A program made the translations under genes and the position numbers. From contig JACPPC010000003.1 in NCBI GenBank assembly GCA_016191225.1, positions 1-64,000 of the forward strand: 64,000 bases of DNA, in the 5' to 3' direction. The notes under the pieces were generated by a model. The model ran no database searches, was not told the DNA's origin, and saw nothing but the letters and a program-made list of their open reading frames with translations. Every line of letters begins with the position of its first letter. Positions within the stretch are counted from its first letter, which is position 1. The DNA is from Gemmatimonadota bacterium. Lineage in GTDB: Bacteria; Gemmatimonadota; Gemmatimonadetes; Gemmatimonadales; Gemmatimonadaceae. Of the stretch, positions 23,151 through 32,044 are shown one piece after another.

Positions 23151-23740
23151 CGGCCCGATCCCCGCGACGCGGGCGCTCGCGTCGCCTTGTCGGACACCAG
23201 CGAGTCGATCCATGTGTGCAGCACCGCCCGCGTGATCGCCCCGGTGTGCTTGTAGGTGATCCGCCCCGCGGGATCGATGATGAACGTCTCGGGGACGCCG
23301 TACACACCGTAGTCGATCGCCATTCGCGCCCCGGGGTCCAGCAGCGCCGGGTAGCTCTGGCCCCCCAGCCCGGCGATCCATCGCAGTGCGTCGGCGGGGC
23401 GGTCGTTGTACAGCACGCCCACGAACTGCACCGGCCGGCCGATGTAGTCGCGCGCCGACGTGGTGAGCGCCTCGTGCTCCTCGCGGCAGGGAATGCACCA
23501 CGACGCCCAGAAGTTCACCACCAGCACCTTGCCGCTGAACTCCCGCAGCCGCAGCGTGTCGCCCACCGTTCGCGCCAGCGGCCCCTCGCCGGTCGCAAAC
23601 ACCGGCAGGGCGAACGCCGGCGCCGGGCGCCCGGGGAGCGGCGACGGGATGTCCGCGGGGTTGCGCGTGAACCCGAACTTGAACAGCCACAGCAGCGGCA
23701 GCGCCGCCACCACGGCCACGAAGGCGCGCTTCCAGTTCAT
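23147..23740 (-). CDS. ccmG: Thiol:disulfide interchange protein CcmG/TlpA family
   Basis: A 197-residue membrane-anchored thioredoxin-fold protein. An N-terminal helix (residues ~6-20) is followed by NFWASWCIPCREE, whose WCxxC motif is the redox site, and the cis-Pro segment GVPETFIID. It supplies reductant to CcmH or the apocytochrome. The start overlaps the ccmF stop (ATGA) and the stop overlaps ccmH. Confidence 0.92.
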   Translation of the reverse strand: MNWKRAFVAVVAALPLLWLFKFGFTRNPADIPSPLPGRPAPAFALPVFATGEGPLARTVGDTLRLREFSGKVLVVNFWASWCIPCREEHEALTTSARDYIGRPVQFVGVLYNDRPADALRWIAGLGGQSYPALLDPGARMAIDYGVYGVPETFIIDPAGRITYKHTGAITRAVLHTWIDSLVSDKATRAPASRGSGR

Positions 23741-25707
23741 CGGGCGCTCGCCGCCAGCCGGCGGCCCCGCTGGAACATCCCGATCGCCGCCCCCAGCACG
23801 ACCACGCCGCCGCCGAACCAGATCCACGGCACGAGCGGCTCGACGATCACCTTCACCGTCGCGTTCCTGCCGCTCTGCTCGAAGGCCATCAGGTTGGCGT
23901 ACAGGTCGCCCTTGAGGCTGCTGCGCACGTCGGGGGTCGGCACGGGCTGGTCCGACACGCGGTAGTAGTTCATGCGCGGCGTGATCGTGCCGATCACCGA
24001 GCTGTCGGCGCCGAGCACCTCGAGGGTGGCGCCGATCACCGACCGCTGCGGCTCCTCGCGCCCCCACACGTCCTTGAGCCGCACCGTGTGCCCGCTCACG
24101 GTGAGCCGCTCGCCCGGCACCAGCGTGGCCTCGCGCTCGGTCCGCCACGTCGCCGACGCGGCGATGCCGAGCGTGACGATCAGGATGCCGACATGGGCCA
24201 CGTAGCCGCCGTACCGACGCGGGTTGGCGGACATCACCCCGGCCAGCGCCCGCACGTAGTTCTCGCCGTGCGCCGCGTGCCGGGCGCGCATCGCGATCCA
24301 GTACTCGCGCAGGTTGCCCACCACCGCGTAACCGACGAAGGCGAAGGCGATGATCGCCCACGGCGCGCGCGCCCCCGCCACCAGCGCGATCGCCCCGAGG
24401 AGCACCGCGCCGATCACGCCGGGCATGAGCCGCTTCCGCGCGTCGGCCCACGATGTGCTCCCCCACGGGAGCGCCGGGCCCACCCCCATCAGGAAGACCA
24501 GCGCCACCATCGCCGGCACCGCCATCCGGTTGAAGAACGGCTCCCCCACGCTCACCTTCACCCCACGCACCGCCTCCGCCACCAGCGGGTAGAGCGTCCC
24601 CACGAGCACCGTCAGCATCACCGCGGTGAGGAACAGGTTGTTGAGCAGGAACACCGTCTCGCGCGACGCCGCCCCGCCCAGCGTCCCCGCCGTGCGGATC
24701 TTGTCCGAGTTGCCGGCCACCAGCACCAGCGTCGCCAGCAGCACCAGCGCGATGAACCCCAGGAAGTAGTAGCCGATCGTGCCGGTGGTGAAGGCGTGCA
24801 CCGACGACAGGATCCCCGACCGCGTGAGGAAGGTGCCAAGGATCGTCAGCACGAACGTCGCCACGCACAGGTTGAGCGTCCACAGCCGCAGCATGTTGCG
24901 CCGCTCCTGCACCATCACCGAGTGCAGGTACGCGGTGGCCGTGAGCCACGGCAGGAACGACGCGTTCTCCACCGGGTCCCACGCCCAGTAGCCGCCCCAC
25001 CCCAGCACCTCGTACGACCACCACATCCCGGCGATGATCGCCGCGCTCAGGAAGGCCCACGACCCGAGCATCCAGCGCCGCGACAGGATCGCCCAGTCGT
25101 TGGTGGCCGCCTCGCCGGAGAAGATCGCCCCCGCCGCGAACGCGAACGGCACCGACATCCCCACGTAGCCGAGGTAGAGCAGGGGCGGGTGTACCGCCAT
25201 CAGGATGTGGTTCTGCAGCAGCGTGTTCGGCCCCGGGCCGTCGGCCGGCACCGGCGACACCGGCAGGAACGGGTTGGCCGGTCCCACCAGCAGGATCGCG
25301 AAGAAGGCCGACACCGCGAGCAGCGTCATCGCCGCGTACGGCACCAGGTTCCCCGGCCGCCGCTGGTGCAGCCAGACCACCGCCGCCGCGTACAGCGCCA
25401 GCACCCAGGCCCAGAACAGGATCGAGCCCTCGAGCGCCCCCCACAGCGAGATGATCGTGAACAGGAGCGGCGTCGAGCGGCTCCCCACCGCCGCCACGTA
25501 CGACACCGAGAAGTCGTGCGTGACGAGCGCCACGAGCATCGCCCCGGTGGCGATGCTGACGAGCAGGAAGTTGGTGTAGACGGCGCCGTACGACAGCTGC
25601 AGCCACTCGCGCCGGCCGGTGCGGATTGCCACCGGCGTGACCACGACGCCCAGCGCGACCACCACCACCGACACCAGCAGGGCACCCTGCGCGAGGAGTC
25701 CGGTCAC
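23737..25707 (-). CDS. ccmF: Cytochrome c heme lyase subunit CcmF
   Basis: A 656-residue polytopic membrane protein with many helices. The heme-handling WWD signature is present (GGYWAWDPVENASFLPWL), together with the WGALEGSILFWAWVL segment. CcmF works with CcmH to attach heme to CxxCH. GTG 25707 overlaps the ccmE stop (GTGA). Length fits the family. Confidence 0.96.
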   Translation of the reverse strand: MTGLLAQGALLVSVVVVALGVVVTPVAIRTGRREWLQLSYGAVYTNFLLVSIATGAMLVALVTHDFSVSYVAAVGSRSTPLLFTIISLWGALEGSILFWAWVLALYAAAVVWLHQRRPGNLVPYAAMTLLAVSAFFAILLVGPANPFLPVSPVPADGPGPNTLLQNHILMAVHPPLLYLGYVGMSVPFAFAAGAIFSGEAATNDWAILSRRWMLGSWAFLSAAIIAGMWWSYEVLGWGGYWAWDPVENASFLPWLTATAYLHSVMVQERRNMLRLWTLNLCVATFVLTILGTFLTRSGILSSVHAFTTGTIGYYFLGFIALVLLATLVLVAGNSDKIRTAGTLGGAASRETVFLLNNLFLTAVMLTVLVGTLYPLVAEAVRGVKVSVGEPFFNRMAVPAMVALVFLMGVGPALPWGSTSWADARKRLMPGVIGAVLLGAIALVAGARAPWAIIAFAFVGYAVVGNLREYWIAMRARHAAHGENYVRALAGVMSANPRRYGGYVAHVGILIVTLGIAASATWRTEREATLVPGERLTVSGHTVRLKDVWGREEPQRSVIGATLEVLGADSSVIGTITPRMNYYRVSDQPVPTPDVRSSLKGDLYANLMAFEQSGRNATVKVIVEPLVPWIWFGGGVVVLGAAIGMFQRGRRLAASAR

Positions 25708-26144
25708 GGGCCCGTCTGCTTGATGAGGGTCTTGTACTTCTCGTGCGCTTCCTCACCCGGCTTGGGCGCCCGGTACTCGTTCGAGTGCTTCACCATCAGG
25801 TTCGTCGCCTCGAACACGCCGCCGGCGCCCACCCGCCCCTCGACGATCACCCCCATCCCGTCGCGGAACATCTGTGGCGGCGCCCCCGTCGAGCGCACCG
25901 CCATCTCCCTGGCGCCGTCGGTGACCGTGAAGCGCAGGTCGAGCGTCTTGGCGTCCCATTGCACCGAGCCGGGCTTGACCTGCCCGCCGAGGCGCACCGC
26001 CACCCCCACGCCGTCCGTCCCCTTGGCCAGCAGCTCCTTGGGGGTCAGGAAGAAGACCACGTTCTTCTCGAGGCCGCCGAACAGCAGCCACCCGAACACG
26101 CCGGCCATCACCACCAGCGCGGCGATCACCCGGTTGCGCTTCAT
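25704..26144 (-). CDS. ccmE: Heme chaperone CcmE
   Basis: A 146-residue periplasmic OB-fold protein with one N-terminal membrane helix. The HxxxY motif (KHSNEY) contains the His that binds heme covalently. The upstream strand signature (FFLTPKELL) also fits. It carries heme from CcmC to CcmF. Overlaps both neighbours by 4 bp. Confidence 0.94.
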   Translation of the reverse strand: MKRNRVIAALVVMAGVFGWLLFGGLEKNVVFFLTPKELLAKGTDGVGVAVRLGGQVKPGSVQWDAKTLDLRFTVTDGAREMAVRSTGAPPQMFRDGMGVIVEGRVGAGGVFEATNLMVKHSNEYRAPKPGEEAHEKYKTLIKQTGP

Positions 26145-26317
26145 CGTGCCCCCTCCCCGCCCGCGCCCGGCACGAGGCGCGCGTAGTCGGCGTTCGCCCG
26201 GGCCCCGGCGCGCACGAGCCGCACCAGGTAGCCGAGGATCACCACCCACGTCACCCCGTACGCGGCGTAAATGAAGCTCCAGTTCGATGCGACGATGTCG
26301 TCCACGATCCCCGTCAT
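26141..26317 (-). CDS. ccmD: Small membrane protein CcmD
   Basis: A 58-residue protein with one membrane helix (FIYAAYGVTWVVILGYLV) flanked by a short acidic N terminus and a basic C terminus, as in CcmD. It stabilises the CcmABC release complex. Position between ccmC and ccmE, with ATGA overlaps on both sides, decides the identity, since CcmD sequences vary. Confidence 0.85.
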   Translation of the reverse strand: MTGIVDDIVASNWSFIYAAYGVTWVVILGYLVRLVRAGARANADYARLVPGAGGEGAR

Positions 26318-27030
26318 GGTGCCCCCAGGGCGGCCGCCTCGGCCGCGTGCTCGGCCGCCCGCTCGAGGCGGGCGATTTCGTACCGCTTGCGAATGAAGAA
26401 TATCATCACGAACAGCAGCGCGAACGCGTTGATGCGCAGCCCCATCGTGTACGCCGGGTCGAGGGTCGCCGGGCTCGACGGCGGCTGGTGCAGCGTCCGC
26501 CACCACTTCACCGACATGTACACGATCGGCACGTTGATCGCCCCGATCGCCCCCACCGCCGCGCTCCACCGCGCCCTCTGCTGCTCGTCGTCCACGAACG
26601 CCCGCAGCGCCAGGTAGCCCGCGAAGATCAGGAACAGCACCAGCGTCGAGGTCAGCCGCGCGTCCCACACCCACCAGACCCCCCACGCCGGCCGCCCCCA
26701 GATCATTCCCAGCACCAGCGTCAGCCCGTTGAGGGTCGCCCCCACCTCCGCCGCCGACGCCGCCACCAGGTCGTCGTCCTCGCGCCCCTTCCACAGGTAC
26801 TTCACGCTGAACACCAGCACCACGAAGAAGGCGAGGAAGGTCATCCACGCCGCCGGCACGTGCACGTACATGATCTTCTGCAGGTGACCCATGTCCCCCT
26901 CGGCGGGGGAGGTCGAGATCGAATACGCCTGCGTGGCGGCCAGCACGAGGATGGCGGCGACGCCCATCCAGGGGCTGGTGCGCGGCGGGCGCGCGGGACG
27001 CGCGTCGAGGGAGCGGTCGGGGGCGGGCAT
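26314..27030 (-). CDS. ccmC: Heme exporter/loader CcmC
   Basis: A 238-residue six-helix membrane protein with the WWD motif (WGVWWVWDARLTS) and conserved flanking His (YVHVPAAW). It loads heme onto CcmE. ATG 27030 is chosen; upstream codons in the frame overlap the spacer and ccmB end. Gap to ccmB is 10 bp. Confidence 0.95.
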   Translation of the reverse strand: MPAPDRSLDARPARPPRTSPWMGVAAILVLAATQAYSISTSPAEGDMGHLQKIMYVHVPAAWMTFLAFFVVLVFSVKYLWKGREDDDLVAASAAEVGATLNGLTLVLGMIWGRPAWGVWWVWDARLTSTLVLFLIFAGYLALRAFVDDEQQRARWSAAVGAIGAINVPIVYMSVKWWRTLHQPPSSPATLDPAYTMGLRINAFALLFVMIFFIRKRYEIARLERAAEHAAEAAALGAP

Positions 27031-27040
27031 CAGTGGGCCT

Positions 27041-27727
27041 TCACGATTCGATGACGTGCTCAAAGGCGACGAAGGTGGCAATCAGGAACACCAGGTCGTA
27101 GGCGGCGAGGAGCCGGATCCAGGCCCCCGCCTCGTGCATCAGGTCCGCGCCGAGCAGCGCCTTCGACGCCGTCGTCGCCCCCAGCAGCACCGGCACCAGC
27201 ATCGGGAACAGGAGCATCGGGAGCAGCACCTCGCGGGCGCGGCTGCGGCTCGACATCGACGCGTAGAACGTCCCCAGCACCACGAGGCCGACCACGCCGA
27301 GCGCGATCACCCCCACCAGCGTCGGCCAGGTGGCGGGAATCCCCACGCCGAACAGCACCACCCCCGCCGCCACCACGATCGCCACCATCGCCGTCACGAA
27401 CACGAGGTTGCCGAGCAGCTTGCCGGCGAAGATCGTCCACCGCGGGCCGGGATACTGCAGCAGCGGCTCCAGCGCGCCGCTCTCCAGCTCCACCTGGAAC
27501 GAGCGGTTGAACGCCAGGACGCCGGCGAACAGCGTCGCCAGCCAGACCGCCCCCACCGCCGCGTTGCGGAGCGCCGCCCCGTCGGGACCGAGGGCGAGGC
27601 CGAGCAGGATCAGGATCGTGACGCCGAGCGCGGCCACGCCGTTGAACCCCGCCTTCGTGCGCAGCTCCGTCGTGAGGTCCTTGCGGGCGATCGCCCGCAC
27701 CCGCCGCCAGTCGTCGCGCCACGCCAT
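27041..27727 (-). CDS. ccmB: Heme exporter permease CcmB
   Basis: A 228-residue membrane protein with six hydrophobic segments and the N-terminal KDLTTELRT motif typical of CcmB. Forms the ABC complex with CcmA. The start shares one base with the ccmA stop (TGATG). Confidence 0.94.
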   Translation of the reverse strand: MAWRDDWRRVRAIARKDLTTELRTKAGFNGVAALGVTILILLGLALGPDGAALRNAAVGAVWLATLFAGVLAFNRSFQVELESGALEPLLQYPGPRWTIFAGKLLGNLVFVTAMVAIVVAAGVVLFGVGIPATWPTLVGVIALGVVGLVVLGTFYASMSSRSRAREVLLPMLLFPMLVPVLLGATTASKALLGADLMHEAGAWIRLLAAYDLVFLIATFVAFEHVIES

Positions 27728-28416
27728 CAGGCGACCCCCGCGGCGGCGCCGACGAGGTTGGGGCGCGCCGCGTCGATCCGGCCCTCCACCAGCGTGAGCG
27801 TGCGGTCGATCAGCCCGCGGGCCGGCGCCAGTTCGTGCAGTGCCACCAGCGCCGCCCCCCCGGTGCGCACGATGCCGCCGATCAGCGAGTTGATGAGCTC
27901 GACCCCGGCGGCGTCGAGGTTGCTGTAGGGCTCGTCGAGCAGCAGCACGGTGGGAGTGCGAAGGAAGAGCCGCGCCAGCGCCAGCCGGCGCTCCATCCCC
28001 GCCGAGAAACCGCGCACGCGCTCGTGGGCCACGCGCGCGAGCCCCACCCGCTCCAGGCTCGCGTCCACCACCGTAGCCGGCATTCCCAGCATGTCGGCGG
28101 CGAACTTCAGGTTCTCGCGCGCTGTGAGGTCGTCGTACAGCCCCGGCGTGTGGGCCAGGTAGCCCACCTGCGCGCGCACCGCGGTCGCGTCGCGAACCAC
28201 GTTCAGCCCGTTCACCTGCGCCGTGCCCGCGTTCGGCTTGAGCAGCGTCGCCACGATGCGCAGGATCGTGCTCTTGCCGCTGCCGTTCTGGCCCATCAGC
28301 CCCACCACCTCGCCCGGCCGGACCGCGAGCGTGGTGCCGCGCAGCACCCAGCGGGCGCCGAAGCGCTTGCCGAGTCCGCTGACATCGATCGCTCGGTCGC
28401 TCTGGCCATTGGACAT
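27727..28416 (-). CDS. ccmA: Heme exporter ATPase CcmA
   Basis: A 229-residue ABC ATPase: Walker A GQNGSGKST, signature GFSAGMERR, Walker B VLLLDEPY and the H-loop ALHE. It drives release of holo-CcmE. First gene of the complete ccmABCDEFGH operon, which reads down to 22620. Its promoter must lie in 28417-28694, where nothing distinctive was seen. Confidence 0.95.
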   Translation of the reverse strand: MSNGQSDRAIDVSGLGKRFGARWVLRGTTLAVRPGEVVGLMGQNGSGKSTILRIVATLLKPNAGTAQVNGLNVVRDATAVRAQVGYLAHTPGLYDDLTARENLKFAADMLGMPATVVDASLERVGLARVAHERVRGFSAGMERRLALARLFLRTPTVLLLDEPYSNLDAAGVELINSLIGGIVRTGGAALVALHELAPARGLIDRTLTLVEGRIDAARPNLVGAAAGVA

Positions 28417-28611
28417 CGATCGGCGCGGTTGCGTGGAGGGGGCGCGCCAGGCGCGCGTGGTATCGGCGAACCCGGTGCCGGCGCGGTGCCGGCAGGCGTC
28501 GGTGAAACTGCCGAGGGAGGGCGCCCGGTGCCGTCGGGCGAAGCGACCCCGGGTGTAGTGCTTTCCCCTACGTCCCCGGCAGAAGATGACGCCGCCGGCA
28601 CCTCTATGGAA

Positions 28612-28641
28612 GGAGCCGCCGGTGCGGGTGCCGGCGGCTCC
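28612..28641. terminator. Terminator-like hairpin
   Basis: A perfect 11-bp stem (28612-28622 with 28631-28641) and 8-base loop lie 53 bp past the stop of the minus-strand gene at 28695, before ccmA. No T-run is present. The rest of 28417-28694 is G+C-rich spacer without a supported gene. Confidence 0.4.
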
Positions 28642-28694
28642 GCGGCCGACGGTTGTGCTGCCGCCGGGAAGGCCCGGGCGCGCTGCCGTCGGGG

Positions 28695-29489
28695 CTACTT
28701 CAGAAGCGCGATCCTGACCGCCGACGTCTGCGTGATCGGGATGACGAGCCCCTGCGCCTCGACGGTGACCGTGAGGTTGCTCTCCTCGCTCCCCTCTCGC
28801 CCCAGGTACTGCCCCGACGACGACAGGAGCGCGATGCCGACCCCCTTGGACTTCCCCTCGATCGAGTAGTCGGAGCCCTGCATGTTGCCGGTGCCGTTGA
28901 GGGCGGTGTTGGCCTCGTACCGTACCTTGAGCGCCCTGGTGCCGTTCACGGCGGTGTCGCCGGCGAAGGTGTACGTGAAGACGATCAGCTGCTTGAGCTT
29001 CGAGCCGTTCGGCTGCACGACGTCGGCCCTCACCGTGTCGTTCCAGGTGCCGCCGACCTTCGCGCCCTCCAGCAGGATCGGGAGGAAGGTGCGCAACCCG
29101 TTGGCCTGTGGAGCCAGCGTGTCGCCCCCCGTGGGCACCGTCACCGAGCCCGACACGATCCGGCCGTTGGTGCCGATCACGCCGGCGAACTTCGTGCCGA
29201 TCATCTTCGAGACGTCGGGGGACATTCCCATGCTCTGCGTGATCGCCAGCGTGTCGAGCGACAGGGAGACGTCGAGCTGGCCGTGCGACCTGGCGGTGGC
29301 CTGCAGCGAGAGGCGCTGCTCGTAGCTGGCGTCGACCTCCTGCTTCTGGCCCATCACTTCCTGGACCGTGTGAATCCTGCTCGTGACCACGTACCTGGCG
29401 CTCTGCGGTGTGTAGGCGAGTCCCTGTGCGCCGGCGAGGGGGGGCAGGGTCGCGATCGCGAGCAGGGCGGTCGTGAGGCGGCGGGTCAT
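28695..29489 (-). CDS. Exported hypothetical protein, 264 aa
   Basis: A signal peptide (LTTALLAIATLPPLAGAQG) is followed by a beta-rich domain with a GxIxxG-type segment (GTNGRIVSGSVTVP) and a long central FLPILLEGAKVGGTWNDTV. Family not recognised; it resembles periplasmic DUF proteins of about 260 residues. It is read away from the divergent glycosyltransferase gene at 29667. Confidence 0.75.
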   Translation of the reverse strand: MTRRLTTALLAIATLPPLAGAQGLAYTPQSARYVVTSRIHTVQEVMGQKQEVDASYEQRLSLQATARSHGQLDVSLSLDTLAITQSMGMSPDVSKMIGTKFAGVIGTNGRIVSGSVTVPTGGDTLAPQANGLRTFLPILLEGAKVGGTWNDTVRADVVQPNGSKLKQLIVFTYTFAGDTAVNGTRALKVRYEANTALNGTGNMQGSDYSIEGKSKGVGIALLSSSGQYLGREGSEESNLTVTVEAQGLVIPITQTSAVRIALLK

Positions 29490-29666
29490 GCGTGAACTCC
29501 AGGGGGGAGGCGGCGGTCTCGGCGGCGTGCCTGCGGGAGGCTCAAACTTACGGGGACCGGGGGTCATACGGTACACCGGCGGGGGCTGTTTCGCGCCGGT
29601 CGTGGTGCGTCCGCGGATTGGGCGGCCGTTACCTTCCCGCCCTATGCCAACGCGGACCCGGCTCCC

Positions 29667-30842
29667 GTGACACCGTCGCCGGCGCTCGCCTGGTGGCTGC
29701 TCGCCGCGGCGCAGCTCGCCGCCCTCGCCGTCCTCCTCGTCCGCCTCGCGCCGGGCCGGCACCGCCGGCCGCCGGTTGCACCGGTCACCGATGCGCCCTC
29801 GAGCCCCACGGTCTCCGTGATCGTCGCCACGCTCAACGAGGCGCGACGCATCGGCCCCTGCCTCGATGGGCTCGCCCGGCAGGGTTCCCTCGTGCGCGAG
29901 ATCCTCGTCGTCGACTCCGACTCGACCGACGGCACGCGCGAGCTGGTGGAGCGGGCGGCCACGCGCGATCCGCGCATTCGCCTGCTCGCCGACCCCCCCC
30001 TGCCGCCGGGGTGGGTGGGCAAGGTCTGGGCGCTGCAGCACGGGCTCGCCCACGCCCGCGGCGACTGGGTGCTTGGCGTCGACGCCGACATCTCGCCGCA
30101 CCCGGGACTCGCTGCCGGTGCCGTCGCCGCGGCCTCCGCGCTCGGGTTCGACGTCTGCTCCTTCTCGCCACGCTTTCTCGTCTCCGGGGCCGGCGAGGCC
30201 TGGCTGCAGCCGGCGCTGCTCACGACACTCGTGTACCGGTCGGGCGCGGCCGGCGCCGACTCGCCGCCCCCGGACCGGGTGCTGGCCAACGGGCAATGCT
30301 TCCTCGCCCGGCGCGCCGTACTCGAGGCCCACGGCGGGTACGCGCTCGCCGCGCGCTCCCTTTCCGACGACGTGACCCTCGCCCGCGCCCTCGCCCGCCG
30401 CGGCGTGCGCGTGGGCTTCATGGACGGCGCCGCGCTCTACACCGTGCGCTCGTACACCTCCATGCGTGAGGCCTGGCGCGAGTGGGGGCGCTCGCTCGAC
30501 CTGCGCGACGCGACCGGCCGCGCCCGCCAGTGGGGCGACATCGCCGAGCTGGTGCTCGCGCAGGCCCTGCCGCTGCCCCTGCTCGTGCTGCTCGCGGCCG
30601 CGCCGGCGCGCACCGCGCCCGGCACCGCGCCCTGGCTGGCGCTCGCTGCCACGAATGCGGCGCTGCTCGCGGTCCGGCTTCTCCTCCTTGGCCCCCTGCG
30701 CGGCAGCTACGAGCGCGTGGGGCCCGCCTTCTGGCTGTCACCCCTGGCCGACGTGCCGGCGGTGCTGCGGATCGTCATCTCCACGCTGCATCCGCGCCGT
30801 ACCTGGCGCGGGCGATCGTACCGGTCGAGCGCGAGCCCCTGA
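29667..30842 (+). CDS. Membrane glycosyltransferase, GT2 family (CruC/CrtQ-like)
   Basis: A 391-residue protein from GTG 29667. One N-terminal helix, a GT-A domain (VSVIVATLNEARRI, VVDSDSTDGT, the DVDAD-like LGVDADISPHP motif, then a SLSDDVTLARAL acceptor segment with a WREWGRSLDLRD motif) and C-terminal membrane helices. This layout fits carotenoid/hydroxychlorobactene-type glucosyltransferases and other lipid-linked sugar transferases. Pigment genes are not in the window, so the acceptor is unknown. Confidence 0.82.
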   Translation: MTPSPALAWWLLAAAQLAALAVLLVRLAPGRHRRPPVAPVTDAPSSPTVSVIVATLNEARRIGPCLDGLARQGSLVREILVVDSDSTDGTRELVERAATRDPRIRLLADPPLPPGWVGKVWALQHGLAHARGDWVLGVDADISPHPGLAAGAVAAASALGFDVCSFSPRFLVSGAGEAWLQPALLTTLVYRSGAAGADSPPPDRVLANGQCFLARRAVLEAHGGYALAARSLSDDVTLARALARRGVRVGFMDGAALYTVRSYTSMREAWREWGRSLDLRDATGRARQWGDIAELVLAQALPLPLLVLLAAAPARTAPGTAPWLALAATNAALLAVRLLLLGPLRGSYERVGPAFWLSPLADVPAVLRIVISTLHPRRTWRGRSYRSSASP

Positions 30843-31002
30843 GCCGCGCGCGGCGCGGGGGCCGGGGCGTGCCCGGGTCGCCGTCGCGGGCAACCTCACC
30901 GCCACACCTTGCCGGTCCCGCCGCGCGCATGCACCGTTTGTAGGGGTTTTCCCGGCCCGCGTGGGGTTCCCGGGAGCCCGACCCGAGCCGGGAGCGACCG
31001 CG

Positions 31003-31905
31003 ATGAAGTGGCTCAAGTGGATTGGCATCGTGCTGGGCGTGCTGGTGGTCGTTCTCTGCGCCGCGATCGGCACCGTGTTCGCCGTCAGCCAGCGCCGGTT
31101 CGACCGCAGGTGGGACGTGGCGGGCCACGCGCTCACGATCAACCACGACTCCGCCACCGTCGCGCGCGGGCGGCACCTCGTGCAGGCCGTGGTCAAGTGC
31201 GTGGACTGCCACGGCCCGGACCTCGCGGGCACGCGCTTCATCGACGACCCGGCGCTGGGACTCGTCGTCGCCAGCAACCTCACCTCCGGCCAGGGGGGGG
31301 TCGGCAAGATGTACGACGACGTCGCCTTCGAGCGGGCGCTCCGGCACGGCGTCCGGAGGGACGGCGCCGGCCTGCGCGTCATGCCGTCGTTCGAGATGCA
31401 GAACATGGCCGACGACGACGTGGCCGCGATCATCGCCTACCTTCGCGCCGTTCCCCCGGTCGACAAGATCCTCCCCGCGACGAGCCTCCGGCTCCTCGCG
31501 CGCGTGCTCTACGTCGCCGGCGAGCTGCCGATCATCGATGCCGAGCGGATCGACCAGGCCGCCAGGCCGCCCGCATCGATGCCGTTCGCGCCGACCAGGG
31601 AGTACGGCGCCTACTTCGCGCGCATCAACGGGTGCCTCGGCTGCCACGGCGAGGGGCTGAGCGGCGGCAAGATCCCCGGCACTCCCCCGGACTGGCCGCC
31701 GGCGGCGAACATCACGCCCACCGGGCTCGCGCAGTACCAGGAGGCGGACTTCATGAAGCTGCTGCGCACGGGCGTGCGACCAAGCGGAGTGAAGGTGAGC
31801 GACGTGATGCCGTGGCGGCTCGCCAAGGACCTCACCGACGACGAGATCCACGTGCTCTGGCTCTACCTGCAGGGCGTGCCGAAGAGGGAGTTCGGAGGGC
31901 ACTGA
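31003..31905 (+). CDS. Membrane-anchored diheme cytochrome c
   Basis: A 300-residue protein with an N-terminal helix (IGIVLGVLVVVLCAAIGTVFAV) and two class-I cytochrome domains, each with CxxCH (KCVDCHG and GCLGCHG) and a later Met (RVMPSFEM and DVMPW) as likely sixth ligand. Typical of small electron carriers or of gluconate/alcohol dehydrogenase cytochrome subunits; no dehydrogenase is adjacent. A run of eight G lies at 31293-31300. It would rely on the ccm system. Confidence 0.87.
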   Translation: MKWLKWIGIVLGVLVVVLCAAIGTVFAVSQRRFDRRWDVAGHALTINHDSATVARGRHLVQAVVKCVDCHGPDLAGTRFIDDPALGLVVASNLTSGQGGVGKMYDDVAFERALRHGVRRDGAGLRVMPSFEMQNMADDDVAAIIAYLRAVPPVDKILPATSLRLLARVLYVAGELPIIDAERIDQAARPPASMPFAPTREYGAYFARINGCLGCHGEGLSGGKIPGTPPDWPPAANITPTGLAQYQEADFMKLLRTGVRPSGVKVSDVMPWRLAKDLTDDEIHVLWLYLQGVPKREFGGH

Positions 31906-31971
31906 GCCGGTCGTCAAGAGCGAGGCGAGGGACCTCCGTCTCCCGCACCGCGCCCGGTCGCTCCCCCCGGC

Positions 31972-32019
31972 GCGTCCCGCCGCGCGGGCCGCCGCGCGTC
32001 CCGCCGCGCGGGCCGCCGC
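31972..32019. repeat. Two-copy 24-bp tandem repeat in the convergent spacer
   Basis: Two perfect copies of a 24-bp G+C-only unit starting gcgtcccgccgcgcggg. They lie between the diheme cytochrome gene and the convergent nitronate monooxygenase-like gene. Confidence 0.8.
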
Positions 32020-32022
32020 CCG

Positions 32023-32043
32023 GGCCCCGGCGCGCCCGGGGCC
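32023..32043. terminator. Hairpin at the 3' end of the nitronate monooxygenase-like gene
   Basis: A perfect 8-bp stem (32023-32030 with 32036-32043) and 5-base loop sit directly after the stop of the minus-strand gene, in a convergent spacer. Likely a two-way terminator; no T-run. Confidence 0.45.
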
Positions 32044-32044
32044 G

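Noticed and set aside
24088-26274. A plus-strand open frame of 728 codons over ccmE-ccmF
   Set aside because: Antisense to the ccm operon; Arg/His-rich composition with no recognisable domain.
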